Shown here in pieces: positions 26,631 through 36,473 of a stretch of DNA of 64,000 nt. The notes beneath the pieces were generated by a model. That model was not told the DNA's origin. It searched no databases and saw only the letters and a list, made by a program, of their open reading frames with translations. A program made the position numbers and the translations under genes. Source of the DNA: Vibrio algarum (GTDB taxonomy: Bacteria; Pseudomonadota; Gammaproteobacteria; Enterobacterales; Vibrionaceae); the NCBI RefSeq assembly GCF_028204155.1, contig NZ_JAQLOI010000001.1:1426001-1490000 (forward strand). The letters run 5' to 3'. Position 1 is the stretch's first letter. Each line of letters begins with the position of its first letter.

Positions 26631-28430
26631 CTACTGTTCTGATTCGTAGAACCGTTTCATTTCTGCTAAACCTAGCATCAAAATGGACAGCTTCGTTTTT
26701 GAATCTTTATCGCGTTTATAATTGGCATCATAAACTTTGTAGTTGCCGTACTTGTCTACTACCGTTGTGTAATCATCGGTAATGAGCGCGATGTTAATTC
26801 CATCCCCCGCTAAAATCCATCTTCGAGACGACTTATTAAGTAAGCTTCGGCCACTGCTGTAATCTTGTGGGTTTGAAGATACGCCAAATAAGTCCTGAAG
26901 GAGCGTGGCTGATAGATCAAAATGACTGGTTTTATGCTCAAACTTTTGGGCCGTTTTGCTAGGCCAGTGCATAATTAGGGGCACATTTAATTGGTAGCGG
27001 CTGTAATTTGTGTCGGATCCCCAACTGTTAGATTTTGTTTCATTAAACTCAATACCGTGATTTGAAGTGATAATCACAATTGTATTATCAGTTAAATTTT
27101 GTTGAGTTAATGTAGTAAATACCTTTTCCAGTAGGGTATCAACTTGCCGGCTAGCTTGAGAATATGATGCTTTTAGCTTTTGCTCTGGTGTTCCTGTCTC
27201 GATGTTGCTTTCGAAGGATTCGTAGTTACTTATTGTAGAGAGTTCGATATAGCTAAACCATGGCGATTTTTCATTCTCTTCGAGCCAAGTCGCCCAGTTT
27301 GAAATAGTTGTTTCATCTTTACCATCTACTGATAATTGATAAGACGAATTCGCTGCTTGGAAAACAGAGTCTCTAGAGCCGTCAGTGTCGGAATGGTCAC
27401 TACTGAACAACCCAAATTTATATTTACGTTTAGTCATTTCTTCGATGACTAGTGGCGGGAGTTGCTGAGCCTTTAAGCTTTTATTGTAGTTACTTGGAAT
27501 ACCGTAAAATAGACCAAAAAGGCTACCGGGGTCATTATCGGAGCTGTAATGATCGGAAAAGCGAAGGTTCTCGTTTGCGTATCGTTCTAGATTCGGCATC
27601 GTTTCATCAGTAACAAAGTCAGCTCTTAAGCTTTCGATCATTACTAGAACAACGTTGTGATTTTTGGCCTTGCTGTTGTATTTTAATGGCTCTAGCGGGT
27701 ACCTAACTAAAGGAGCTAGTTTTTCATCTTCTTGCAGACGTTTATTGTATTCTTCTGTATCTATAAGCCCATGCTTTTGCATAAAGGTTCTGGCTGTCAT
27801 TGGATAAGATAGCGGGAAGTTGGCTTTCTGATTAGTAATAGGCTTATAGAACGAAATATCAGCCCAGATATACACTAAATGGCTTGATATAAAGCAAATA
27901 AAAAACAGTGCTGTAATTGATCGACCTACGCGTTTATTCGTTAATTTTCTTTGTTTTCGCCAGATCCACTCTGATTGAGCAAGCTGCAATAAAAAGATTA
28001 CAGGTAAAACTATAAATAACTGCTGAAGCTCGGTAGCAATATTACTTTTATCTTTTTCAAGTAATAATTCCCAGACAACTGGGTTTAAGTGCAGATGAAT
28101 CTGTTGGTAGGCTTGGGTATCTAACAATAATAATGTTAAGCCTACCGTTGCAAAGCAGACGGAAACGAAGCGGTAGAGTTTCCGAGAAGGGATAGCAAAG
28201 GATAGCGGGAATAAAATCAGTAGATAGAGCGCAAAAACGAGAAAGCTAAAGTGCCCAATCCATGAACCAACCAAATACAACTGGCCTAGTAGCGTTTCAG
28301 GCCAAGGGGTTTGGCTAATGTAACGCGTACCTATCAACATTGCCGCAACTATGTTGAAAAAGGTAAACCAGTGCCCCCAACTAACCAGTCGAGAAACTCG
28401 ATCACCATATGTATTTCCGCTATCTACCAT
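26631..28430 (-). CDS. yejM: Inner-membrane sulfatase-fold protein PbgA/LapC (YejM)
   Basis: An N-terminal DUF3413 domain with five predicted membrane helices (residues 1-190) and a periplasmic sulfatase-like domain (VVLVMIESLRADFVTDETMPNL, HYSSDNDPGSLFGLFYGIP, ITSNHGIEFNET) give 599 residues, typical of the family. In E. coli the protein senses lipopolysaccharide at the inner membrane and controls LpxC turnover through LapB. It is not an active sulfatase there. It lies downstream of yejL on the same strand, as in other gammaproteobacteria. Confidence 0.9.
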   Translation of the reverse strand: MVDSGNTYGDRVSRLVSWGHWFTFFNIVAAMLIGTRYISQTPWPETLLGQLYLVGSWIGHFSFLVFALYLLILFPLSFAIPSRKLYRFVSVCFATVGLTLLLLDTQAYQQIHLHLNPVVWELLLEKDKSNIATELQQLFIVLPVIFLLQLAQSEWIWRKQRKLTNKRVGRSITALFFICFISSHLVYIWADISFYKPITNQKANFPLSYPMTARTFMQKHGLIDTEEYNKRLQEDEKLAPLVRYPLEPLKYNSKAKNHNVVLVMIESLRADFVTDETMPNLERYANENLRFSDHYSSDNDPGSLFGLFYGIPSNYNKSLKAQQLPPLVIEEMTKRKYKFGLFSSDHSDTDGSRDSVFQAANSSYQLSVDGKDETTISNWATWLEENEKSPWFSYIELSTISNYESFESNIETGTPEQKLKASYSQASRQVDTLLEKVFTTLTQQNLTDNTIVIITSNHGIEFNETKSNSWGSDTNYSRYQLNVPLIMHWPSKTAQKFEHKTSHFDLSATLLQDLFGVSSNPQDYSSGRSLLNKSSRRWILAGDGINIALITDDYTTVVDKYGNYKVYDANYKRDKDSKTKLSILMLGLAEMKRFYESEQ

Positions 28431-28450
28431 TTAGTATTCGTTCTTCTATA

Positions 28451-28678
28451 TTAGTGTGTTTTGCTTTCTTCTATTGAAGAAAGCAGTGCTTGTGCAAATT
28501 TCTCTGCTATAGCCTTGCGTTGTGTCGCAGGTACATTTGTATTCAAAACGTTTGTAGCAATATTGCCAGCAATCATGAGTGAAAGCTCTGAACTGGCGCC
28601 ATTTTTATCTAGAACGGCGGCTATTTCAGTAAGAATGACTTCAATCTGGTCATCGCTATATTTTGATGTAATCGGCAT
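28451..28678 (-). CDS. yejL: YejL (DUF1414) family protein
   Basis: A 75-residue protein with the DUF1414 pattern (KYSDDQIEVILTEIAAVLDKN, DLSLMIAGNIATNVLN-like segment), of unknown function. It precedes yejM by 20 bp and is divergent from yejK, the conserved gammaproteobacterial arrangement. Confidence 0.88.
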   Translation of the reverse strand: MPITSKYSDDQIEVILTEIAAVLDKNGASSELSLMIAGNIATNVLNTNVPATQRKAIAEKFAQALLSSIEESKTH

Positions 28679-28762
28679 AGTAACTCTAATAATGATAGTG
28701 AAAGCGGCTTATGATAACCTACTCTTCATCACAACTGAAATCGAAACAATAATTTATTCGCT

Positions 28763-29770
28763 ATGAGCCTAAATCTATCTAATGTCATCTTACATCAACT
28801 AGCTAAAAATGATCAGGATGAACTAACCGTAAATTACCGCACTGAATCCCTTGAAAATAATCGCTTTTCTGAAGATCTTGTATCTGAACTTCATCGCGTT
28901 TTTAACGCAAAAGCAGGAAAAGGATTTGGCGCATTTCAATCTGACAGCAATTTTAGAAACTGGTTGCAAGAACTTCGCCAAGGAGAGACAAATTTTTACG
29001 AATTTTCTCAAAATTGTGCACAGAGACTAAAAGACGAACTGTCGAAGTATCCATTTGCAGATGAGGGTATTCTAGTTTTGGCAGAATATCAGTCACTTGC
29101 GACAGATTATCTGTTTATTGCGTTATTGCCTTCACACCAAAGCTTGAAGGTTACTGAAGGACTGGATATTGGTGCGACGGACTACCTTGATATTAGTAAA
29201 ATGGATATCGCAGCAAGAATCGACTTGTCTACTTATGAGACTGACTCAGAATCAAATCGATATTTATCCTATATAAAAGGCAGAGTAGGTCGAAAAGTGG
29301 CCGACTTTTTCTTAGATTTCCTTCAGGCTGAAGTGGGCTTAGATTCTAAGCAACAAAACTTGGTTTTAATGCAAGCGGTTGACGACTATTGCTCTGACGC
29401 ACAGCTCGATAAAGAAGAGACAACAAACTATAAGAAACAAGTATTCGATTACTGTAGCGAACAAATTAAAGCAAATGAAGAGTTAGAAGTTAAAGAATTA
29501 TCCGGTGAGTTGCCAACGAGTACTGACGGAGCGAGTTTTTTAGATTACACCCAAGAGCGTGGTTATGAGCTGGAAGAAAAGTTTCCTGCTGATAGAGCGG
29601 CAGTAAGAAAGTTAACCAAGTACGTTGGTGCGGGTGGTGGCTTGAGTATCAATTTCGATAGCATGTTATTGGGTGAAAGGGTTTTTTACGATCCTGAAAC
29701 TGATACTTTAACAATTAAAGGCACTCCGCCTAACTTAAAAGATCAACTTACTCGTAAAAACAATAGCTAA
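28763..29770 (+). CDS. yejK: Nucleoid-associated protein NdpA (YejK)
   Basis: The 335-residue product matches the NdpA/YejK family, with the C-terminal KYVGAGGGLSINFDSMLLG motif. It is a spermidine-nucleoid protein of poorly known function. It is divergent from yejL-yejM with 84 bp between. A strong terminator follows. Confidence 0.92.
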   Translation: MSLNLSNVILHQLAKNDQDELTVNYRTESLENNRFSEDLVSELHRVFNAKAGKGFGAFQSDSNFRNWLQELRQGETNFYEFSQNCAQRLKDELSKYPFADEGILVLAEYQSLATDYLFIALLPSHQSLKVTEGLDIGATDYLDISKMDIAARIDLSTYETDSESNRYLSYIKGRVGRKVADFFLDFLQAEVGLDSKQQNLVLMQAVDDYCSDAQLDKEETTNYKKQVFDYCSEQIKANEELEVKELSGELPTSTDGASFLDYTQERGYELEEKFPADRAAVRKLTKYVGAGGGLSINFDSMLLGERVFYDPETDTLTIKGTPPNLKDQLTRKNNS

Positions 29771-30086
29771 TCAAGGATTGGTTATTGAGCGAAAAAAGGG
29801 GCGAAAGCCCCTTTTTTGTAGGTGAGCGCAAGCAATTAGTGATGAAAAACGAAGTAAAAAGGATGTTTTATCAATAGTGTTTAATGTTTGTTTTAAAGAA
29901 CACCGTTACCTTGTGTCCTAGTAATTACAAGCGCAACGAGAGTAATTATCAAATGCTATTTTACATAAACTACTGATAATGGCGGATTGATTAGTTTTTT
30001 TAGATTCCGCATAAAAAAACTTGTTTTCTTGTCAGAAAATCATTAATGATGGAGGGGTTAATAACGAATTCACACGGAGTGTAAAA
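29771..30086. other. Region upstream of asd
   Basis: After the terminator about 270 bp remain, AT-rich with no frame that I support. I looked for lysine-riboswitch features and saw none. The stretch probably holds the asd promoter. Confidence 0.35.
29792..29817 (+). terminator. Rho-independent terminator of yejK
   Basis: Stem AAAAAAGGGGC / GCCCCTTTTTT with a GAAA loop and a T-run. Confidence 0.9.
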
Positions 30087-31202
30087 ATGATGAGAGTAGG
30101 TTTAGTTGGCTGGCGTGGTATGGTCGGCTCTGTATTAATGCAGCGTATGGTAGAAGAGAAAGATTTCGATCATATCGAACCCGTTTTTTATAGTACATCT
30201 CAGATCGGTATTCCTGCTCCTGCATTAGGAAAAGAAGCTGGAATGTTACAAGATGCTTTCGACATTGATAGCTTGAAGCAGCTTGATGCCATCATAACTT
30301 GCCAGGGCGGCGGCTATACTGAAAAAGTGTACCCGGCATTACGCCAAGCAGGCTGGAAAGGTTACTGGATAGATGCAGCGTCTACACTTCGAATGAAAGA
30401 CGACGCCATTATTACTTTAGACCCCGTTAACCTTGCACAGATTCAACAAGGTATTGCTGGTGGAACAAATACTTTTGTAGGCGGTAACTGCACCGTTAGC
30501 TTGATGTTAATGGGGTTAGGCGGCCTGTATGAAAAAGGTATGATCGAGTGGATGAGTGCGATGACGTATCAAGCAGCCTCTGGCGCCGGTGCGAAAAATA
30601 TGCGTGAACTTATCTCTCAAATGGGGACTATCAACGAATCAGTAAGTTCCGAACTTGCAGACCCATCAAGCTCAATTTTAGATATTGATAGAAAAGTAGC
30701 AGAAACAATCCGATGTTCTTCTTTCCCAACCGATCAGTTTGGTGTGCCTCTAGCAGGTTCATTAATCCCATGGATTGATGTGAAACGTGACAATGGTCAG
30801 AGTAAAGAAGAGTGGAAAGCCACAGTAGAGACCAACAAAATTCTTGGTTTACAAGATAGCCCCGTTCCTATCGATGGGACCTGCGTGCGAATTGGTGCAA
30901 TGCGATGCCACTCGCAAGCGCTGACGATTAAACTCAAGCAAGATGTCCCTATGGACGAGATCGAAGATATTATCGCGTCTCACAATGAATGGGTGAAAGT
31001 GATTCCTAACGATCGTGATATTACATCGCAAGAACTTAGCCCGGCGAAAGTAACTGGCACGCTATCTGTTCCTGTTGGTCGTTTACGTAAAATGACAATG
31101 GGTAATGATTTCTTGAATGCATTTACGGTGGGTGACCAACTATTATGGGGCGCGGCCGAACCGCTCCGTAGAACGTTGAGAATTATTCTTGAGTCAAAAT
31201 AA
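30087..31202 (+). CDS. asd: Aspartate-semialdehyde dehydrogenase
   Basis: The enzyme reduces aspartyl phosphate in lysine, threonine, methionine and diaminopimelate synthesis. It has the NADP-binding start (MMRVGLVGWRGMVGSVLMQ), the nucleophilic cysteine (GGNCTVSLMLMG) and the catalytic histidine (IGAMRCHSQAL). The start ATG at 30087 has GGAG 8 bases upstream; it gives 371 residues, standard for the gammaproteobacterial form. An in-frame extension to 30021 lacks a ribosome binding site. Confidence 0.93.
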   Translation: MMRVGLVGWRGMVGSVLMQRMVEEKDFDHIEPVFYSTSQIGIPAPALGKEAGMLQDAFDIDSLKQLDAIITCQGGGYTEKVYPALRQAGWKGYWIDAASTLRMKDDAIITLDPVNLAQIQQGIAGGTNTFVGGNCTVSLMLMGLGGLYEKGMIEWMSAMTYQAASGAGAKNMRELISQMGTINESVSSELADPSSSILDIDRKVAETIRCSSFPTDQFGVPLAGSLIPWIDVKRDNGQSKEEWKATVETNKILGLQDSPVPIDGTCVRIGAMRCHSQALTIKLKQDVPMDEIEDIIASHNEWVKVIPNDRDITSQELSPAKVTGTLSVPVGRLRKMTMGNDFLNAFTVGDQLLWGAAEPLRRTLRIILESK

Positions 31203-31236
31203 CAAATAATTTGTTGTAGAAGACCTCTCAATAGAT

Positions 31237-31380
31237 GTAATGCCGTTCGGTTAGTGCTAAATACTTCGTCATTCCCGTGAAAACGGGAATCTTGGCTGTA
31301 CGAGATCCCCATTTTCATGGGGATGACGTCGGTTTTCGTCGGGATTACAGGTTTAAATGACCTTAATCGAACAGCATTAC
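31237..31380. mobile_element. 144-bp miniature inverted-repeat element (MITE-like) with target duplication
   Basis: Imperfect 18-bp terminal inverted repeats (GTAATGCCGTTCGGTTAG at 31237-31254, TTAATCGAACAGCATTAC at 31363-31380) enclose two short hairpins (CATTCCCGT/ACGGGAATC and ATCCCCAT/ATGGGGAT). The element is bracketed by a perfect 10-bp direct repeat CTCAATAGAT (31227-31236 and 31381-31390), consistent with a target-site duplication. It encodes no protein. It sits at the foot of the asd/kch terminator. A truncated copy lies inverted at 43355-43464. Confidence 0.82.
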
Positions 31381-31384
31381 CTCA

Positions 31385-31436
31385 ATAGATAGAAAAAAGG
31401 CGCACTTTTTTAAAAGTGCGCCTTTTTTCTATCTAT
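31385..31436. terminator. Bidirectional terminator between asd and the potassium channel gene
   Basis: A perfect 25-bp stem, with core AAAAAAGGCGCACTTTT at 31393-31409 pairing with 31412-31428, and flanking ATAGATAG/CTATCTAT. T-runs exist on both strands. It ends the two convergent genes. Confidence 0.9.
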
Positions 31437-32284
31437 TTATTTTCTACAGGTACAACTCGATTATCTGGATCGGCGAGCTCGCTGCCGCAGTGTTTACAAA
31501 ACATAGCATCGGATTCATGTCCATTTTTCATGCAGTTAGGGCACTTGACTAAACTCTTGTGCGAATTCATCTCTTGATGAAGCTCTGCGGTAATAATGCC
31601 GGTAGGTACTGCGAGAATCGAGTAGCCTAATAACATAGTGACTGAGGCAACGGCTTTACCAAGCCCGGTTTGGGGAACTAAATCACCATAGCCTACGGTA
31701 GTGATAGTCACGATTGCCCAATAGATACTTTGAGGGATACTCGTAAAGCCGTGCTCTGGTCCTTCTATAACAAAAAGCAAAGCACCAAAGATGGTGACTA
31801 ATATGGCGACAGCGCTAAAAAAGATAAAAACCTTTCGGCGAGACATAAGCAGAGACCGGAGCAAGATGTTTGAATCTTGTAAGTACCTGACCAACTTCAA
31901 TATCCTGAAAATTCGTAGCACTCGGATTAGTCTAATTACCCCCATAAAAGAAGCCGACGGAAAGACAATCGCCAAGTAGGTGGGTAATATCGCGAGCAGG
32001 TCTACAACACCATAAAAACTTTTGGCATAGGATGTCGGTTTTGGAGAGCACCAGAGTCGAATGAGATATTCAATAGTAAAAATGCAAGTGAAGCCATACT
32101 CAAGTAATTGAAATGTCGTTGACCACTGATTGTTAATAGATGAAACAGAGTCTAGTAGCAGTACTAATAAAGAGATGAAAATCGCAATAATTAGACATAT
32201 GTCGAAGATCTTTCCTGCGTTTGTATGTGTTCCAAAAATCACCACATATGTTTTATGTTTTAGTGTTTCTTTTTCTTTATTCAT
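31433..32284 (-). CDS. Voltage-gated potassium channel-like ion transporter with zinc ribbon
   Basis: The 283-residue product has six membrane segments, a positively charged S4-like segment (RLIRVLRIFRILKLVRYLQ) and the potassium selectivity filter (TITTVGYGDLVPQ). The C terminus holds a zinc ribbon (CPNCMKNGHES...CKHCGSEL), less common in bacterial channels. It is convergent with asd. Confidence 0.9.
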   Translation of the reverse strand: MNKEKETLKHKTYVVIFGTHTNAGKIFDICLIIAIFISLLVLLLDSVSSINNQWSTTFQLLEYGFTCIFTIEYLIRLWCSPKPTSYAKSFYGVVDLLAILPTYLAIVFPSASFMGVIRLIRVLRIFRILKLVRYLQDSNILLRSLLMSRRKVFIFFSAVAILVTIFGALLFVIEGPEHGFTSIPQSIYWAIVTITTVGYGDLVPQTGLGKAVASVTMLLGYSILAVPTGIITAELHQEMNSHKSLVKCPNCMKNGHESDAMFCKHCGSELADPDNRVVPVENK

Positions 32285-32913
32285 TATTAATTCTCAATGT
32301 TTAGTGTTGTACACCGTTTGAGCAATGTTGACCCTTATTATAAGGGGGTTACCTACTAGAAAGAAGTATGTAGCGTAACCGCAAAAAAACATGGTTAAGA
32401 AAATTTGTTTGATTGATAATAATTATTGTTAAAAGGCGCACATTTTAGACAAATATGAGTGACTTGGGTGGTGTTACAAAAAAGTAACGATATACTCCTT
32501 AGTAGCACGTCAATTTTGTGGTTAAGTTTGGTATTTGTACGTATAGTGAAAGTTTTATACAAAAGTCGTTATTTTGTATTATTTATGCGCTGAATTACTT
32601 ACTTTTTTTGATATTAAATTTATTTAATTTTACATTTAAAAACATGGTGTTAGAATCGCACGCTCAACTTTGGTACCCATTAGTGGGTAATTAAATTTTC
32701 AGAACTGATCTGGGTCAATTTTTTTCGGGCCGCGAAATATTATACTCAGTGCTGAAAGCAATTTACTAAGTTTGTAGTGTTCTTTCACTTTGTTTCATTA
32801 TTGTGAAAAGCGATTTGAGAGAAAATCAGAATCGCAGAGAGCTCAAAAGAGAACTCAACAGCAACAGCCTTAATAAAGAGTTTTTAATATTTTTTAATTT
32901 ATGGAGATTAACT
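32285..32913. promoter_or_regulatory. Long upstream region of adhE
   Basis: A 629-bp AT-rich intergenic region separates the divergent channel gene and adhE. The in-frame extension of adhE back to 32803 lacks a ribosome binding site. It probably holds the adhE promoter and a long leader; CCCATTAGTGGG (near 32680) can form a small hairpin. In enteric bacteria adhE is controlled by oxygen and redox regulators; I do not see a convincing FNR box. Confidence 0.45.
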
Positions 32914-35598
32914 ATGCCTGTATCAAATTTGGCTGAACTAGATGCCCTAGTTGCACGAGTTAAAGCAGCACAAGAAGAGTTTTCTACATTCTCTCAAGAG
33001 AAAGTAGACAAAATTTTCCGTGCGGCTTCACTAGCAGCTAACCAAGCACGTATTCCTCTAGCGCAACAAGCGGTAGCAGAATCGGGAATGGGTATCATCG
33101 AAGATAAGGTTATCAAAAACCACTTCGCATCAGAGTTCATCTATAACAAGTATAAAGATGAAAAAACTTGTGGCATCTTAGATGAAGATGAAAGCATGGG
33201 TACGATGACTATCGCAGAACCTGTAGGTATTATCTGTGGTATCGTTCCAACGACTAACCCAACTTCAACAGCGATTTTCAAATCTCTAATCTCTCTGAAA
33301 ACGCGTAACGGTATCATCTTCTCGCCACACCCACGTGCTAAAAATTCTACTAACGATGCAGCTAAAGTTGTTCTAGATGCAGCAGTAGCAGCGGGTGCTC
33401 CTCAAGATATCATTGGCTGGATTGACCAACCATCTGTAGAGCTTTCTAATGCTCTTATGAAGCACGACGGTATCGCTCTTATCCTTGCTACTGGTGGTCC
33501 AGGCATGGTTAAAGCAGCATACTCTTCTGGTAAGCCAGCTATCGGTGTTGGTGCAGGTAACGTTCCAGTTGTTATCGATGACACTGCTGACGTTAAACGT
33601 GCAGTTGCTTCTATTCTTATGTCTAAAACATTCGATAACGGTGTAGTTTGTGCTTCTGAGCAAGCTGTAATCGTTATGGATGAAGTATACGACGAAGTTA
33701 AAGAACGTTTCGCTTCTCATAAAGGTCACGTATTAAGCAAAGCAGACGCTGATAAAGTACGTAAAGTACTTCTTATCGATGGCGCACTTAACGCTAAAAT
33801 CGTAGGTCAGCCTGCTACAGCAATCGCAGAAATGGCGGGTGTTAAAGTTCCTGCTGATACTAAGATTCTTGTTGGTGAGGGCCTTGGTGAAGTTTCTTAT
33901 GACGACGAATTCGCTCATGAAAAACTATCTCCTACTCTTGGTATGTTCCGCGCGTCTTCATTTGAAAACGCAGTAGCTCAAGCCGTTACTATGGTAGAAA
34001 TCGGCGGCATCGGTCACACATCTGGTCTATATACTGACCAAGACGTTAACGCAGATCGTATCCGTTACTTCGGTGACAAACTTAAAACAGCACGTATTCT
34101 TGTAAACATCCCTACGACTCATGGTGGTATCGGTGACCTTTACAACTTCAACGTTGCACCTTCTCTAACGCTTGGTTGTGGTTCATGGGGTGGTAACTCT
34201 ATCTCTGAAAACGTAGGTCCTAAACACCTAATCAACAAGAAAACTGTTGCTAAGAGAGCTGAAAACATGTTGTGGCATAAACTTCCTAAGTCAATTTACT
34301 TCCGTCGTGGTAGCCTTCCAATCGCACTTGGTGACCTAGAAGGTAAGAAACGCGCATTCCTAGTTACTGACCGTTTCCTATTCAACAACGGTTATGCTGA
34401 CGAAATCGTAAGCCTACTTAAAGCTCAAGGCATGGAAGTTCAAACTTTCTTCGACGTAGAAGCTGATCCAACGCTATCTGTTGTTGAAAAAGGTGCTGCT
34501 CAAATGCAAAGCTACCAGCCTGACGTTATCCTAGCACTTGGTGGTGGTTCTCCTATGGATGCTGCTAAGATCATGTGGGTAATGTACGAGCACCCAGAAA
34601 CTCATTTCGAAGAACTAGCAATGCGCTTTATGGATATCCGTAAACGTATCTACAAGTTCCCTAAAATGGGCCAAAAAGCTGAGCTTGTTTGTATCACTAC
34701 TACTTCAGGTACTGGTTCAGAAGTTACACCATTTGCGGTTGTTACAGACGACAAAACTGGTGCTAAGTATCCTCTAGCTGATTATGAGTTAACTCCTCAA
34801 ATGGCTATCGTTGATGCTAACTTAGTAATGAACATGCCTAAGTCTCTAACAGCATTTGGTGGTTACGATGCCGTAACTCACGCACTAGAAGCATATGTTT
34901 CTGTTCTTGCGAACGAATACTCAGATGGTCAAGCTCTTCAAGCACTTAAGATGCTTAAAGAATACCTACCTTCAAGCTATGCGAATGGTGCAAGTGACCC
35001 AATCGCTCGCGAGAAAGTACACAATGCTGCAACTATCGCTGGTATCGCGTTTGCTAACGCATTCCTAGGTGTTTGTCACTCAATGGCGCACAAGATTGGT
35101 AATGCTTTCCACCTACCACACGGTCTTGCTAACGCACTACTTATCTCGAACACAGTTCGTTATAACGCAAATGACAACCCAACTAAGCAAACAGCATTCT
35201 CACAATACGACCGCCCACAAGCACGTCGTCGTTATGCAGAAGTAGCTGACCACTTAGGTCTATCTCAAGCTGGTGACCGTACTGCTCAGAAGATTGAGCG
35301 TCTACTAACTTGGTTAGACGAGCTTAAAGTTGCTCTTGATATCCCTCTATCTATTAAAGAAGCGGGTGTTTCTGAAGCTGATTTTGTTGCGCAAGTTGAT
35401 GCGATTTCTGTTGACGCGTTCGATGACCAATGTACTGGTGCGAACCCACGTTACCCATTAATCTCTGAGCTTAAAGAAGTACTATTGACTTCTTTCCACG
35501 GTCAACCGTACGTTGAAGGTGAAACTTTCGAAGGTACAACTGTTATCAAGAAGAAAGACGACCAAAAGCCTGCTGCTAAATCAGCGAAGAAAAAGTAA
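32914..35598 (+). CDS. adhE: Bifunctional acetaldehyde-CoA/alcohol dehydrogenase
   Basis: AdhE converts acetyl-CoA to ethanol in fermentation and forms spirosomes. Residues 1-440 are the aldehyde dehydrogenase half (catalytic cysteine in NGVVCASEQAVIV), residues 450-870 the iron-dependent alcohol dehydrogenase (GGGSPMDAAK, iron-binding His in CHSMAHKIGNAFHLPHGLANA). GGAG precedes the ATG at 32914, giving 894 residues. Codon choice is strongly biased toward preferred codons, unlike its neighbours, which suggests high expression. Confidence 0.95.
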   Translation: MPVSNLAELDALVARVKAAQEEFSTFSQEKVDKIFRAASLAANQARIPLAQQAVAESGMGIIEDKVIKNHFASEFIYNKYKDEKTCGILDEDESMGTMTIAEPVGIICGIVPTTNPTSTAIFKSLISLKTRNGIIFSPHPRAKNSTNDAAKVVLDAAVAAGAPQDIIGWIDQPSVELSNALMKHDGIALILATGGPGMVKAAYSSGKPAIGVGAGNVPVVIDDTADVKRAVASILMSKTFDNGVVCASEQAVIVMDEVYDEVKERFASHKGHVLSKADADKVRKVLLIDGALNAKIVGQPATAIAEMAGVKVPADTKILVGEGLGEVSYDDEFAHEKLSPTLGMFRASSFENAVAQAVTMVEIGGIGHTSGLYTDQDVNADRIRYFGDKLKTARILVNIPTTHGGIGDLYNFNVAPSLTLGCGSWGGNSISENVGPKHLINKKTVAKRAENMLWHKLPKSIYFRRGSLPIALGDLEGKKRAFLVTDRFLFNNGYADEIVSLLKAQGMEVQTFFDVEADPTLSVVEKGAAQMQSYQPDVILALGGGSPMDAAKIMWVMYEHPETHFEELAMRFMDIRKRIYKFPKMGQKAELVCITTTSGTGSEVTPFAVVTDDKTGAKYPLADYELTPQMAIVDANLVMNMPKSLTAFGGYDAVTHALEAYVSVLANEYSDGQALQALKMLKEYLPSSYANGASDPIAREKVHNAATIAGIAFANAFLGVCHSMAHKIGNAFHLPHGLANALLISNTVRYNANDNPTKQTAFSQYDRPQARRRYAEVADHLGLSQAGDRTAQKIERLLTWLDELKVALDIPLSIKEAGVSEADFVAQVDAISVDAFDDQCTGANPRYPLISELKEVLLTSFHGQPYVEGETFEGTTVIKKKDDQKPAAKSAKKK

Positions 35599-35655
35599 GT
35601 ATTGTTAAGTTAGAGAGTTTTCGCTAGCACGTTACTCTCTTGTAACGAATACTTA

Positions 35656-35683
35656 AAAACCCACTGAGTAATCAGTGGGTTTT
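35656..35683 (+). terminator. adhE terminator
   Basis: AAAACCCACTGA / TCAGTGGGTTTT stem with GTAA loop and a T-run. Confidence 0.9.
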
Positions 35684-35789
35684 TTTATGTTTGGCATGAA
35701 AGGAGGCTGGACTCGGTATTACTATTCCATTTCATTCACTATATGATCAAAATACATCCGAACTGATAAGTTGATTATGGGATCTGATA

Positions 35790-36473
35790 TCAAGCTTCTG
35801 CTGCCATTACCCGGCCATTAAAATATTCATTAGAAACAATATATTCAGCGCTTCGGATTAACTCGTCTTGAATAATGGCCCAATGCTCTACTTCATCGTT
35901 GTCTACTGTGTGAGAAATACCAGGGACAACGCATCCAACTCGAATATTAAAAGGGTATAACTCTTTGGACCAACTTTTCGTAAAACCAGAAATCATCGAA
36001 GTCGCACTTTCTAACCCAAGGCTATGATTGTCAAATGGGAAAGTAATCATGTTAATAATGAGGCTCTTTTTTTCATTATTTTTCATATGCTCTGCGCCAG
36101 CTTGACCGAAGCTAAATATTGGAGAGGCCAACGATGTTAATTGTTTTGAGAAGTTTTCCGCGTTGTCACAGTTAGTCAGGGTCGGTAAAGGCAAACTCGG
36201 CCAGTAGTTAATTAATACATCGATAGAAAGCTTTAATTCGTCTCGGACAAAGGAAAAAAGCTGCTGAATGTTGTTTTGAGAATAATCTTTTATAGGGTAG
36301 GTGATAACGCCAAAAGTGCCTTCTTTGCAACGTAATTTTATCTCATCTAGTTGCACTTCATTGGTATCAATAGCGATAACTTTTGCACCTAATGATGAAA
36401 AGTGGACGGCTAGTGTGCTGCCAAGGTTGGTACCAGCAGATGTAATCAGAATCACCGAATCTCTAATATCCAT
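35790..36473 (-). CDS. Short-chain dehydrogenase-like protein lacking the catalytic motif
   Basis: The 227-residue product keeps the Rossmann order of the SDR family (ILITSAGTNLGS, VIAIDTNE), but the NNAG motif reads INYWPS and the YxxxK region reads LESATSMIS, with neither the tyrosine nor the lysine. It may be a catalytically dead scaffold or sensor rather than an oxidoreductase. The gene stands alone between adhE and the znu locus, and its frame is intact. Confidence 0.8.
   Translation of the reverse strand: MDIRDSVILITSAGTNLGSTLAVHFSSLGAKVIAIDTNEVQLDEIKLRCKEGTFGVITYPIKDYSQNNIQQLFSFVRDELKLSIDVLINYWPSLPLPTLTNCDNAENFSKQLTSLASPIFSFGQAGAEHMKNNEKKSLIINMITFPFDNHSLGLESATSMISGFTKSWSKELYPFNIRVGCVVPGISHTVDNDEVEHWAIIQDELIRSAEYIVSNEYFNGRVMAAEA

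Noticed and set aside
29771..30086. Lysine riboswitch before asd
   Set aside because: None of its conserved segments are seen.
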